A DNA stretch of 64,000 nucleotides from Pristionchus mayeri. Taxonomy: Eukaryota; Nematoda; Chromadorea; Rhabditida; Neodiplogasteridae. Shown piece by piece: positions 31,001-47,049 of this stretch (within the stretch, counting starts at the first letter, position 1; each line of letters opens with the position of its first letter). The stretch is from positions 31,878,758-31,942,757 of the forward strand of contig BTRK01000001.1 in NCBI GenBank assembly GCA_036245805.1, in the 5' to 3' direction. The position numbers and the translations under genes were made by a program. The notes beneath the pieces were generated by a model. The model worked only from the letters and a program-made list of their open reading frames with translations. It did not search any database and was not told the origin of the DNA.

Positions 31001-34000
31001 ATCATCGGCAACTCATCGGCAATCATCGGAAATCATCGGCAATCATCGGAAATCATCGGCAATCATCGGCAACTCATCGGCAACTCATCGGCAATCATCG
31101 GCAATCATCGGCAATCATCGGCAATCATCGGTAATCATCGGCAATCATCGGTAATCATCGGCAATCATCGGCAATCATCGGCAATCATCGGCAATCATCG
31201 GCAATCATCGGCAATCATCGGCAACTCATCGGCAACTCATCGGCAATCATCGGCAATCATCGGCAATCATCGGCAATCATCGGTAATCATCGGCAATCAT
31301 CGGCAATCATCGGCAATCATCGGCAATCATCGGCAATCATCGGCAATCATCGGCAACTCATCGGCAATCATCGGCAATCATCGGCAACTCATCGGCAATC
31401 ATCGGCAATCATCGGCAACTCATCGGCAACTCATCGGCAACTCATCGGCAATCATCGGCAACTCATCGGCAATCATCGGAAATCATCGGCAATCATCGGC
31501 AACTCATCGGCAATCATCGGCAACTCATCGGCAATCATCGGAAATCATCGGCAATCATCGGCAACTCATCGGCAATCATCGGCAACTCATCGGCAATCAT
31601 CGGCAACTCATCGGCAACTCATCGGCAATCATCGGCAATCATCGGCAATCATCGGCAATCATCGGTAATCATCGGCAATCATCGGTAATCATCGGCAATC
31701 ATCGGCAATCATCGGCAACTCATCGGCAATCATCGGAAATCATCGGCAATCATCGGCAACTCATCGGCAATCATCGGCAACTCATCGGCAATCATCGGAA
31801 ATCATCGGCAATCATCGGCAACTCATCGGCAATCATCGGCAACTCATCGGCAACTCATCGGCAATCATCGGCAATCATCGGCAATCATCGGCAATCATCG
31901 GCAATCATCGGCAATCATCGGAAATCATCGGCAATCATCGGCAACTCATCGGCAATCATCGGCAACTCATCGGCAATCATCGGAAATCATCGGCAATCAT
32001 CGGCAACTCATCGGCAATCATCGGCAATCATCGGTAATCATCGGCAATCATCGGCAATCATCGGCAATCATCGGCAATCATCGGCAATCATCGGCAATCA
32101 TCGGAAATCATCGGCAATCATCGGCAACTCATCGGCAATCATCGGCAACTCATCGGCAACTCATCGGCAACTCATCGGCAATCATCGGCAATCATCGGCA
32201 ATCATCGGCAATCATCGGCAACTCATCGGCAATCATCGGCAATCATCGGCAACTCATCGGCAATCATCGGCAATCATCGGCAACTCATCGGCAACTCATC
32301 GGCAACTCATCGGCAATCATCGGCAACTCATCGGCAATCATCGGAAATCATCGGCAATCATCGGCAACTCATCGGCAATCATCGGCAACTCATCGGCAAT
32401 CATCGGAAATCATCGGCAATCATCGGCAACTCATCGGCAATCATCGGCAACTCATCGGCAACTCATCGGCAATCATCGGCAATCATCGGCAATCATCGGC
32501 AATCATCGGTAATCATCGGCAATCATCGGTAATCATCGGCAATCATCGGCAATCATCGGTAATCATCGGCAATCATCGGCAATCATCGGCAATCATCGGC
32601 AATCATCGGCAATCATCGGCAATCATCGGAAATCATCGGCAATCATCGGCAACTCATCGGCAATCATCGGCAACTCATCGGCAACTCATCGGCAACTCAT
32701 CGGCAATCATCGGCAACTCATCGGCAATCATCGGCAACTCATCGGCAATCATCGGCAATCATCGGCAATCATCGGCAACTCACCGGCAATCATCGGCAAT
32801 CATCGGCAACTCATCGGCAATCATCGGCAATCATCGGCAACTCATCGGCAACTCATCGGCAACTCATCGGCAATCATCGGCAACTCATCGGCAACTCATC
32901 GGCAACTCATCGGCAACTCATCGGCAACTCATCGGCAACTCATCGGCAATCATCGGCAATCATCGGCAACTCATCGGCAATCATCGGCAATCATCGGCAA
33001 CTCATCGGCAACTCATCGGCAATCATCGGCAATCATCGGCAACTCATCGGCAACTCATCGGCAATCATCGGCAATCATCGGCAATCATCGGCAATCATCG
33101 GTAATCATCGGCAATCATCGGCAATCATCGGCAATCATCGGCAATCATCGGCAATCATCGGCAATCATCGGCAACTCATCGGCAATCATCGGCAATCATC
33201 GGCAACTCATCGGCAATCATCGGCAATCATCGGCAACTCATCGGCAACTCATCGGCAACTCATCGGCAATCATCGGCAACTCATCGGCAATCATCGGAAA
33301 TCATCGGCAATCATCGGCAACTCATCGGCAATCATCGGCAACTCATCGGCAATCATCGGAAATCATCGGCAATCATCGGCAACTCATCGGCAATCATCGG
33401 CAACTCATCGGCAACTCATCGGCAATCATCGGCAATCATCGGCAATCATCGGCAATCATCGGTAATCATCGGCAATCATCGGTAATCATCGGCAATCATC
33501 GGCAATCATCGGTAATCATCGGCAATCATCGGCAATCATCGGCAATCATCGGCAACTCATCGGCAATCATCGGCAATCATCGGCAATCATCGGCAATCAT
33601 CGGCAACTCATCGGCAATCATCGGCAACTCATCGGCAACTCATCGGCAATCATCGGCAACTCATCGGCAATCATCGGCAATCATCGGCAATCATCGGCAA
33701 CTCATCGGCAATCATCGGCAATCATCGGCAATCATCGGCAACTCATCGGCAATCATCGGCAATCATCGGCAATCATCGGCAATCATCGGCAATCATCGGC
33801 AATCATCGGCAATCATCGGCAATCATCGGCAATCATCGGCAACTCATCGGCAATCATCGGCAATCATCGGCAATCATCGGCAATCATCGGCAATCATCGG
33901 CAATCATCGGCAATCATCGGCAATCATCGGCAATCATCGGCAATCATCGGCAATCATCTGCAATCATCGGCAACTCATCGGCAACTCATCGGCAATCATC

Positions 34001-37000
34001 GGCAATCATCGGCAATCATCGGCAATCATCGGTAATCATCGGCAACTCATCGGCAATCATCGGCAATCATCGGCAACTCATCGGCAACTCATCGGCAATC
34101 ATCGGCAACTCATCGGCAATCATCGGCAATCATCGGCAATCATCGGCAATCATCGGCAATCATCGGCAATCATCGGCAATCATCGGCAATCATCGGCAAC
34201 TCATCGGCAATCATCGGCAACTCATCGGCAATCATCGGCAACTCATCGGCAATCATCGGCAATCATCGGCAACTCATCGGCAATCATCGGCAATCATCGG
34301 CAATCATCGGCAATCATCGGCAATCATCGGCAATCATCGGCAATCATCGGCAACTCATCGGCAACTCATCGGCAATCATCGGCAATCATCGGCAATCATC
34401 GGCAATCATCGGTAATCATCGGCAACTCATCGGCAATCATCGGCAATCATCGGCAACTCATCGGCAACTCATCGGCAATCATCGGCAACTCATCGGCAAT
34501 CATCGGCAATCATCGGCAATCATCGGCAATCATCGGCAATCATCGGCAATCATCGGCAATCATCGGCAATTATCGGCAACTCATCGGCAACTCATCGGCA
34601 AACATCGGCAATCATCGGCAATCATCGGCAATCATCGGCAATCATCGGCAATCATCGGCAACTCATCGGCAACTCATCGGCAATCATCGGCAACTCATCG
34701 GCAATCATCGGCAATCATCGGCAATCATCGGCAATCATCGGCAATCATCGGCAATCATCGGCAATCATCGGCAATTATCGGCAACTCATCGGCAACTCAT
34801 CGGCAAACATCGGCAATCATCGGCAATCATCGGCAATCATCGGCAATCATCGGCAATCATCGGCAATCATCGGCAATCATCGGCAACTCATCGGCAACTC
34901 ATCGGCAAACATCGGCAATCATCGGCAATCATCGGCAATCATCGGCAATCATCGGCAATCATCGGCAATCATCGGCAATCATCGGCAATCATAGGCAATC
35001 ATCGGCAATCATCGGCAATCATCGGCAATCATCGGCAATCATCGGCAACTCATCGGCAACTCATCGGCAATCATCGGCAATCATCGGCAATCATCGGCAA
35101 TCATCGGCAATCATCGGCAATCATCGGCAATCATCGGCAATCATCGGCAATCATCGGCAATCATCGGCAATCATCGGCAATCATCGGCAATCATCGGCAA
35201 TCATCGGCAATCATCGGCAATCATCGGCAATCATCGGCAATCATCGGCAATCATCGGCAACTCATCGGCAATCATCGGCAACTCATCGGCAATCATCGGC
35301 AATCATCGGCAATCATCGGCAACTCATCGGCAATCATCGGCAATCATCGGCAATCATCGGCAATCATCGGCAATCATCGGCAATCATCGGCAATCATCGG
35401 CAATCATCGGCAATCATCGGCAATCATCGGCAATCATCGGCAATCATCGGCAATCATCGGCAATCATCGGCAATCATCGGCAATCATCGGCAATCATCGG
35501 CAACTCATCGGCAACTCATCGGCAAACATCGGCAATCATCGGCAATCATCGGCAATCATCGGCAATCATCGGCAATCATCGGCAATCATCGGCAATCATC
35601 GGCAATCATCGGCAATCATCGGCAATCATCGGCAATCATCGGCAATCATCGGCAATCATCGGCAACTCATCGGCAACTCATCGGCAATCATCGGCAATCA
35701 TCGGCAATCATCGGCAATCATCGGTAATCATCGGCAATCATCGGCAATCATCGGTAATCATCGGCAATCATCGGCAATCATCGGCAATCATCGGCAATCA
35801 TCGGCAATCATCGGCAATCATCGGCAACTCATCGGCAATCATCGGCAATCATCGGCAACTCATCGGCAATCATCGGCAACTCATCGGCAACTCATCGGCA
35901 ATCATCGGCAACTCATCGGCAACTCATCGGCAACTCATCGGCAATCATCGGCAACTCATCGGCAATCATCGGAAATCATCGGCAATCATCGGCAACTCAT
36001 CGGCAATCATCGGCAACTCATCGGCAATCATCGGCAATCATCGGCAACTCATCGGCAACTCATCGGCAATCATCGGCAACTCATCGGCAATCATCGGCAA
36101 TCATCGGCAATCATCGGCAATCATCGGTAATCATCGGCAACTCATCGGCAATCATCGGCAATCATCGGCAACTCATCGGCAACTCATCGGCAATCATCGG
36201 CAACTCATCGGCAATCATCGGCAATCATCGGCAATCATCGGCAATCATCGGCAATCATCGGCAATCATCGGCAATCATCGGCAATTATCGGCAACTCATC
36301 GGCAATCATCGGCAATCATCGGCAATCATCGGCAATCATCGGCAATCATCGGCAATCATCGGCAACTCATCGGCAACTCATCGGCAATCATCGGCAATCA
36401 TCGGCAATCATCGGCAATCATCGGCAATCATCGGCAATCATCGGCAATCATCGGCAACTCATCGGCAACTCATCGGCAAACATCGGCAATCATCGGCAAT
36501 CATCGGCAATCATCGGCAATCATCGGCAATCATCGGCAATCATCGGCAATCATCGGCAATCATCGGCAATCATCGGCAACTCATCGGCAATCATCGGCAA
36601 TCATCGGCAACTCATCGGCAACTCATCGGCAATCATCGGCAACTCATCGGCAATCATCGGCAATCATCGGCAATCAACGGAAACTCATCGGCAATCATCG
36701 GCAATCATCGGCAACTCATCGGCAACTCATCGGCAATCATCGGCAACTCATCGGCAATCATCGGCAATCATCGGCAATCATCGGCAACTCATCGGCAATC
36801 ATCGGCAATCATCGGCAATCATCGGCAATCATCGGCAATCATCGGCAATCATCGGCAATCATCGGCAATCATCGGCAATCATCGGCAATCATCGGCAATC
36901 ATCGGCAATCATCGGCAATCATCGGCAACTCATCGGCAACTCATCGGCAACTCATCGGCAACTCATCGGCAATCATCGGCAACTCATCGGCAATCATCGG

Positions 37001-38299
37001 CAATCATCGGCAACTCATCGGCAATCATCGGCAATCATCGGCAATCATCGGCAATCATCGGCAATCATCGGCAATCATCGGCAACTCATCGGCAACTCAT
37101 CGGCAATCATCGGCAATCATCGGCAATCATCGGCAATCATCGGCAACTCATCGGCAACTCATCGGCAATCATCGGCAATCATCGGCAATCATCGGCAATC
37201 ATCGGCAATCATCGGCAATCATCGGCAATCATCGGCAATCATCGGCAATCATCGGCAATCATCGGCAATCATCGGCAACTCATCGGCAACTCATCGGCAA
37301 TCATCGGCAATCATCGGCAATCATCGGCAATCATCGGTAATCATCGGCAATCATCGGCAATCATCGGCAATCATCGGCAATCATCGGCAATCATCGGCAA
37401 TCATCGGCAACTCATCGGCAATCATCGGCAATCATCGGCAACTCATCGGCAATCATCGGCAACTCATCGGCAACTCATCGGCAATCATCGGCAACTCATC
37501 GGCAACTCATCGGCAATCATCGGCAATCATCGGCAATCATCGGCAATCATCGGCAATCATCGGCAATCATCGGCAATCATCGGCAACTCATCGGCAATCA
37601 TCGGCAATCATCGGCAATCATCGGCAATCATCGGCAATCATCGGCAATCATCGGCAATCATCGGCAATCATCGGCAATCATCGGCAATCATCGGCAATCA
37701 TCGGCAATCATCGGCAATCATCGGCAACTCATCGGCAACTCATCGGCAACTCATCGGCAACTCATCGGCAATCATCGGCAACTCATCGGCAATCATCGGC
37801 AATCATCGGCAACTCATCGGCAATCATCGGCAATCATCGGCAATCATCGGCAATCATCGGCAATCATCGGCAATCATCGGCAACTCATCGGCAACTCATC
37901 GGCAATCATCGGCAATCATCGGCAATCATCGGCAATCATCGGCAACTCATCGGCAACTCATCGGCAATCATCGGCAATCATCGGCAATCATCGGCAATCA
38001 TCGGCAATCATCGGCAATCATCGGCAATCATCGGCAATCATCGGCAATCATCGGCAATCATCGGCAATCATCGGCAACTCATCGGCAACTCATCGGCAAT
38101 CATCGGCAATCATCGGCAATCATCGGCAATCATCGGTAATCATCGGCAATCATCGGCAATCATCGGCAATCATCGGCAATCATCGGCAATCATCGGCAAT
38201 CATCGGCAACTCATCGGCAATCATCGGCAATCATCGGCAACTCATCGGCAATCGTCGGCAACTCATCGGCAACTCATCGGCAATCATCGGCAACTCATC

Positions 38300-41200
38300 G
38301 GCAACTCATCGGCAATCATCGGCAATCATCGGCAACTCATCGGCAATCATCGGAAATCATCGGCAATCATCGGCAACTCATCGGCAATCATCGGCAACTC
38401 ATCGGCAATCATCGGAAATCATCGGCAATCATCGGCAACTCATCGGCAATCATCGGCAACTCATCGGCAACTCATCGGCAATCATCGGCAATCATCGGCA
38501 ATCATCGGCAATCATCGGCAATCATCGGTAATCATCGGCAATCATCGGTAATCATCGGCAATCATCGGCAATCATCGGCAATCATCGGCAACTCATCGGC
38601 AATCATCGGCAATCATCGGCAATCAACGGCAACTCATCGGCAATCATCGGCAATCATCGGCAACTCATCGGCAACTCATCGGCAATCATCGGCAACTCAT
38701 CGGCAATCATCGGCAACTCATCGGCAATCATCGGCAATCATCGGCAATCAACGGCAACTCATCGGCAATCATCGGCAATCATCGGCAACTCATCGGCAAC
38801 TCATCGGCAATCATCGGCAACTCATCGGCAATCATCGGCAATCATCGGCAATCATCGGCAACTCATCGGCAATCATCGGCAATCATCGGCAATCATCGGC
38901 AATCATCGGCAATCATCGGCAATCATCGGCAATCATCGGCAATCATCGGCAATCATCGGCAATCATCGGCAATCATCGGCAATCATCGGCAATCATCGGC
39001 AATCATCGGCAACTCATCGGCAACTCATCGGCAACTCATCGGCAACTCATCGGCAATCATCGGCAACTCATCGGCAATCATCGGCAATCATCGGCAACTC
39101 ATCGGCAATCATCGGCAATCATCGGCAATCATCGGCAATCATCGGCAATCATCGGCAATCATCGGCAACTCATCGGCAACTCATCGGCAATCATCGGCAA
39201 TCATCGGCAATCATCGGCAATCATCGGCAACTCATCGGCAACTCATCGGCAATCATCGGCAATCATCGGCAATCATCGGCAATCATCGGCAATCATCGGC
39301 AATCATCGGCAATCATCGGCAATCATCGGCAATCATCGGCAATCATCAGCAATCATCGGCAACTCATCGGCAACTCATCGGCAATCATCGGCAATCATCG
39401 GCAATCATCGGCAATCATCGGTAATCATCGGCAATCATCGGCAATCATCGGCAATCATCGGCAATCATCGGCAATCATCGGCAATCATCGGCAACTCATC
39501 GGCAATCATCGGCAATCATCGGCAACTCATCGGCAATCATCGGCAACTCATCGGCAAACATCGGCAATCATCGGCAATCATCGGCAATCATCGGCAACTC
39601 ATCGGCAATCATCGGAAATCATCGGCAATCATCGGCAACTCATCGGCAATCATCGGCAATCATCGGCAACTCATCGGCAATCATCGGAAATCATCGGCAA
39701 TCATCGGCAACTCATCGGCAATCATCGGCAACTCATCGGCAATCATCGGCAATCATCGGCAACTCATCGGCAACTCATCGGCAATCATCGGCAACTCATC
39801 GGCAATCATCGGCAATCATCGGCAATCATCGGCAATCATCGGTAATCATCGGCAACTCATCGGCAATCATCGGCAATCATCGGCAACTCATCGGCAACTC
39901 ATCGGCAATCATCGGCAACTCATCGGCAATCATCGGCAATCATCGGCAATCATCGGCAATCATCGGCAATCATCGGCAATCATCGGCAATCATCGGCAAT
40001 TATCGGCAACTCATCGGCAATCATCGGCAATCATCGGCAATCATCGGCAATCATCGGCAATCATCGGCAATCATCGGCAACTCATCGGCAACTCATCGGC
40101 AATCATCGGCAATCATCGGCAATCATCGGCAATCATCGGCAATCATCGGCAATCATCGGCAATCATCGGCAACTCATCGGCAACTCATCGGCAAACATCG
40201 GCAATCATCGGCAATCATCGGCAATCATCGGCAATCATCGGCAATCATCGGCAATCATCGGCAATCATCGGCAATCATCGGCAATCATCGGCAACTCATC
40301 GGCAATCATCGGCAATCATCGGCAACTCATCGGCAACTCATCGGCAATCATCGGCAACTCATCGGCAATCATCGGCAATCATCGGCAATCAACGGAAACT
40401 CATCGGCAATCATCGGCAATCATCGGCAACTCATCGGCAACTCATCGGCAATCATCGGCAACTCATCGGCAATCATCGGCAATCATCGGCAATCATCGGC
40501 AACTCATCGGCAATCATCGGCAATCATCGGCAATCATCGGCAATCATCGGCAATCATCGGCAATCATCGGCAATCATCGGCAATCATCGGCAATCATCGG
40601 CAATCATCGGCAATCATCGGCAATCATCGGCAATCATCGGCAACTCATCGGCAACTCATCGGCAACTCATCGGCAACTCATCGGCAATCATCGGCAACTC
40701 ATCGGCAATCATCGGCAATCATCGGCAACTCATCGGCAATCATCGGCAATCATCGGCAATCATCGGCAATCATCGGCAATCATCGGCAATCATCGGCAAC
40801 TCATCGGCAACTCATCGGCAATCATCGGCAATCATCGGCAATCATCGGCAATCATCGGCAACTCATCGGCAACTCATCGGCAATCATCGGCAATCATCGG
40901 CAATCATCGGCAATCATCGGCAATCATCGGCAATCATCGGCAATCATCGGCAATCATCGGCAATCATCGGCAATCATCGGCAATCATCGGCAACTCATCG
41001 GCAACTCATCGGCAATCATCGGCAATCATCGGCAATCATCGGCAATCATCGGTAATCATCGGCAATCATCGGCAATCATCGGCAATCATCGGCAATCATC
41101 GGCAATCATCGGCAATCATCGGCAACTCATCGGCAATCATCGGCAATCATCGGCAACTCATCGGCAATCATCGGCAACTCATCGGCAACTCATCGGCAAT

Positions 41201-43400
41201 CATCGGCAACTCATCGGCAACTCATCGGCAATCATCGGCAATCATCGGCAACTCATCGGCAATCATCGGAAATCATCGGCAATCATCGGCAACTCATCGG
41301 CAATCATCGGCAACTCATCGGCAATCATCGGAAATCATCGGCAATCATCGGCAACTCATCGGCAATCATCGGCAACTCATCGGCAACTCATCGGCAATCA
41401 TCGGCAATCATCGGCAATCATCGGCAATCATCGGCAATCATCGGTAATCATCGGCAATCATCGGTAATCATCGGCAATCATCGGCAATCATCGGCAATCA
41501 TCGGCAACTCATCGGCAATCATCGGCAATCATCGGCAATCAACGGCAACTCATCGGCAATCATCGGCAATCATCGGCAACTCATCGGCAACTCATCGGCA
41601 ATCATCGGCAACTCATCGGCAATCATCGGCAACTCATCGGCAATCATCGGCAATCATCGGCAATCAACGGCAACTCATCGGCAATCATCGGCAATCATCG
41701 GCAACTCATCGGCAACTCATCGGCAATCATCGGCAACTCATCGGCAATCATCGGCAATCATCGGCAATCATCGGCAACTCATCGGCAATCATCGGCAATC
41801 ATCGGCAATCATCGGCAATCATCGGCAATCATCGGCAATCATCGGCAATCATCGGCAATCATCGGCAATCATCGGCAATCATCGGCAATCATCGGCAATC
41901 ATCGGCAATCATCGGCAATCATCGGCAACTCATCGGCAACTCATCGGCAACTCATCGGCAACTCATCGGCAATCATCGGCAACTCATCGGCAATCATCGG
42001 CAATCATCGGCAACTCATCGGCAATCATCGGCAATCATCGGCAATCATCGGCAATCATCGGCAATCATCGGCAATCATCGGCAACTCATCGGCAACTCAT
42101 CGGCAATCATCGGCAATCATCGGCAATCATCGGCAATCATCGGCAACTCATCGGCAACTCATCGGCAATCATCGGCAATCATCGGCAATCATCGGCAATC
42201 ATCGGCAACTCATCGGCAATCATCGGCAATCATCGGCAACTCATCGGCAATCATCGGCAACTCATCGGCAACTCATCGGCAATCATCGGCAACTCATCGG
42301 CAACTCATCGGCAATCATCGGCAATCATCGGCAACTCATCGGCAATCATCGGAAATCATCGGCAATCATCGGCAACTCATCGGCAATCATCGGCAACTCA
42401 TCGGCAATCATCGGAAATCATCGGCAATCATCGGCAACTCATCGGCAATCATCGGCAACTCATCGGCAACTCATCGGCAATCATCGGCAATCATCGGCAA
42501 TCATCGGCAATCATCGGCAATCATCGGTAATCATCGGCAATCATCGGTAATCATCGGCAATCATCGGCAATCATCGGCAATCATCGGCAACTCATCGGCA
42601 ATCATCGGCAATCATCGGCAATCAACGGCAACTCATCGGCAATCATCGGCAATCATCGGCAACTCATCGGCAACTCATCGGCAATCATCGGCAACTCATC
42701 GGCAATCATCGGCAACTCATCGGCAATCATCGGCAATCATCGGCAATCAACGGCAACTCATCGGCAATCATCGGCAATCATCGGCAACTCATCGGCAACT
42801 CATCGGCAATCATCGGCAACTCATCGGCAATCATCGGCAATCATCGGCAATCATCGGCAACTCATCGGCAATCATCGGCAATCATCGGCAATCATCGGCA
42901 ATCATCGGCAATCATCGGCAATCATCGGCAATCATCGGCAATCATCGGCAATCATCGGCAATCATCGGCAATCATCGGCATCATCGGCAATCATCGGCAA
43001 TCATCGGCAACTCATCGGCAACTCATCGGCAACTCATCGGCAACTCATCGGCAATCATCGGCAACTCATCGGCAATCATCGGCAATCATCGGCAACTCAT
43101 CGGCAATCATCGGCAATCATCGGCAATCATCGGCAATCATCGGCAATCATCGGCAATCATCGGCAACTCATCGGCAACTCATCGGCAATCATCGGCAATC
43201 ATCGGCAATCATCGGCAATCATCGGCAACTCATCGGCAACTCATCGGCAATCATCGGCAATCATCGGCAATCATCGGCAATCATCGGCAATCATCGGCAA
43301 TCATCGGCAATCATCGGCAATCATCGGCAATCATCGGCAATCATCAGCAATCATCGGCAACTCATCGGCAACTCATCGGCAATCATCGGCAATCATCGGC
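38300..43400. repeat. Higher-order family marked by paired CAATCAACGG units
   Basis: Pairs of CAATCAACGG exactly 125 bp apart occur at about 38,620/38,745, 41,536/41,661 and 42,619/42,744. The first and second pairs are 2,916 bp apart, the second and third 1,083 bp. CAATCATCAG near 39,342 recurs near 43,340 with the expected offset less one base, and the missing base is visible as a CATCATCGG unit near 42,979. Copies two and three are a recent tandem duplication. Confidence 0.8.
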
Positions 43401-46400
43401 AATCATCGGCAATCATCGGTAATCATCGGCAATCATCGGCAATCATCGGCAATCATCGGCAATCATCGGCAATCATCGGCAATCATCGGCAACTCATCGG
43501 CAATCATCGGCAATCATCGGCAACTCATCGGCAATCATCGGCAACTCATCGGCAACTCATCGGCAATCATCGGCAACTCATCGGCAACTCATCGGCAATC
43601 ATCGGCAATCATCGGCAACTCATCGGCAATCATCGGAAATCATCGGCAATCATCGGCAACTCATCGGCAATCATCGGCAACTCATCGGCAATCATCGGAA
43701 ATCATCGGCAATCATCGGCAACTCATCGGCAATCATCGGCAACTCATCGGCAACTCATCGGCAATCATCGGCAATCATCGGCAATCATCGGCAATCATCG
43801 GCAATCATCGGTAATCATCGGCAATCATCGGTAATCATCGGCAATCATCGGCAATCATCGGCAATCATCGGCAACTCATCGGCAATCATCGGCAATCATC
43901 GGCAATCATCGGCAATCATCGGCAATCATCGGCAATCATCGGCAATCATCGGCAATCATCGGCAATCATCGGCAATCATCGGCAACTCATCGGCAATCAT
44001 CGGCAACTCATCGGCAACTCATCGGCAATCATCGGCAATCATCGGCAATCATCGGCAATCATCGGTAATCATCGGCAATCATCGGCAATCATCGGCAATC
44101 ATCGGCAATCATCGGCAACTCATCGGCAACTCATCGGCAATCATCGGCAATCATCGGCAATCATCGGCAATCATCGGCAATCATCGGCAATCATCGGTAA
44201 TCATCGGCAATCATCGGTAATCATCGGCAATCATCGGCAATCATCGGCAATCATCGGCAACTCATCGGCAATCATCGGCAATCATCGGCAATCATCGGCA
44301 ATCATCGGCAATCATCGGCAATCATCGGCAATCATCGGCAATCATCGGCAATCATCGGCAATCATCGGCAATCATCGGCAACTCATCGGCAACTCATCGG
44401 CAATCATCGGCAATCATCGGCAATCATCGGCAATCATCGGTAATCATCGGCAATCATCGGCAATCATCGGCAATCATCGGCAATCATCGGCAATCATCGG
44501 CAATCATCGGCAACTCATCGGCAATCATCGGCAATCATCGGCAACTCATCGGCAATCATCGGCAACTCATCGGCAACTCATCGGCAATCATCGGCAACTC
44601 ATCGGCAACTCATCGGCAATCATCGGCAATCATCGGCAACTCATCGGCAATCATCGGAAATCATCGGCAATCATCGGCAACTCATCGGCAATCATCGGCA
44701 ACTCATCGGCAATCATCGGCAACTCATCGGCAATCATCGGAAATCATCGGCAATCATCGGCAACTCATCGGCAACTCATCGGCAATCATCGGCAATCATC
44801 GGCAATCATCGGCAATCATCGGCAATCATCGGTAATCATCGGCAATCATCGGTAATCATCGGCAATCATCGGCAATCATCGGCAATCATCGGCAACTCAT
44901 CGGCAATCATCGGCAATCATCGGCAATCATCGGCAATCATCGGCAACTCATCGGCAATCATCGGCAACTCATCGGCAACTCATCGGCAATCATCGGCAAC
45001 TCATCGGCAATCATCGGCAATCATCGGCAACTCATCGGCAATCATCGGCAATCATCGGCAATCATCGGCAATCATCGGCAATCATCGGCAATCATCGGCA
45101 ATCATCGGCAATCATCGGCAATCATCGGCAATCATCGGCAATCATCGGCAATCATCGGCAACTCATCGGCAATCATCGGCAATCATCGGCAATCATCGGC
45201 AATCATCGGCAATCATCGGCAATCATCGGCAATCATCGGCAATCATCGGCAATCATCGGCAACTCATCGGCAACTCATCGGCAATCATCGGCAATCATCG
45301 GCAATCATCGGCAATCATCGGCAATCATCGGCAATCATCGGCAATCATCGGCAATCATCGGCAATCATCGGCAACTCATCGGCAACTCATCGGCAATCAT
45401 CGGCAATCATCGGCAATCATCGGCAATCATCGGTAATCATCGGCAATCATCGGCAATCATCGGCAATCATCGGCAATCATCGGCAATCATCGGCAATCAT
45501 CGGCAACTCATCGGCAATCATCGGCAATCATCGGCAACTCATCGGCAATCATCGGCAATCATCGGCAACTCATCGGCAATCATCGGCAATCATCGGCAAC
45601 TCATCGGCAACTCATCGGCAACTCATCGGCAATCATCGGCAACTCATCGGCAATCATCGGAAATCATCGGCAATCATCGGCAACTCATCGGCAATCATCG
45701 GCAACTCATCGGCAATCATCGGAAATCATCGGCAATCATCGGCAACTCATCGGCAATCATCTGCAACTCATCGGCAATCATCGGCAATCATCGGCAACTC
45801 ATCGGCAACTCATCGGCAATCATCGGCAATCATCGGCAATCATCGGCAATCATCGGTAATCATCGGCAATCATCGGTAATCATCGGCAATCATCGGAAAT
45901 CATCGGCAATCATCGGCAACTCATCGGCAATCATCGGCAACTCATCGGCAACTCATCGGCAATCATCGGCAATCATCGGCAATCATCGGCAATCATCGGT
46001 AATCATCGGCAATCATCGGTAATCATCGGCAATCATCGGCAATCATCGGCAATCATCGGTAATCATCGGCAATCATCGGCAATCATCGGCAATCATCGGC
46101 AATCATCGGCAATCATCGGCAATCATCGGAAATCATCGGCAATCATCGGCAACTCATCGGCAATCATCGGCAACTCATCGGCAACTCATCGGCAACTCAT
46201 CGGCAATCATCGGCAATCATCGGCAATCATCGGCAACTCATCGGCAATCATCGGCAATCATCGGCAACTCATCGGCAACTCATCGGCAATCATCGGCAAT
46301 CATCGGCAACTCATCGGCAACTCATCGGCAATCATCGGCAATCATCGGCAACTCATCGGCAACTCATCGGCAATCATCGGCAACTCATCGGCAATCATCG

Positions 46401-47049
46401 GCAATCATCGGCAATCATCGGCAATCATCGGCAATCATCGGCAATCATCGGCAATCATCGGCAATCATCGGCAATCATCGGCAATCATCGGCAATCATCG
46501 GCAACTCATCGGCAACTCATCGGCAATCATCGGCAATCATCGGCAATCATCGGCAATCATCGGCAATCATCGGCAATCATCGGCAATCATCGGCAATCAT
46601 CGGCAATCATCGGCAATCATCGGCAATCATCGGCAATCATCGGCAATCATCGGCAATCATCGGCAACTCATCGGCAATCATCGGCAATCATCGGCAATCA
46701 TCGGCAATCATCGGCAATCATCGGCAATCATCGGCAATCATCGGCAATCATCGGCAATCATCGGCAATCATCGGCAATCATCGGCAATCATCGGCAACTC
46801 ATCGGCAACTCATCGGCAATCATCGGCAATCATCGGCAATCATCGGCAATCATCGGCAATCATCGGCAATCATCGGCAATCATCGGCAATCATCGGCAAC
46901 TCATCGGCAACTCATCGGCAATCATCGGCAATCATCGGCAATCATCGGCAATCATCGGTAATCATCGGCAACTCATCGGCAATCATCGGCAATCATCGGC
47001 AACTCATCGGCAATTATCGGCAACTCATCGGCAACTCATCGGCAAACAT

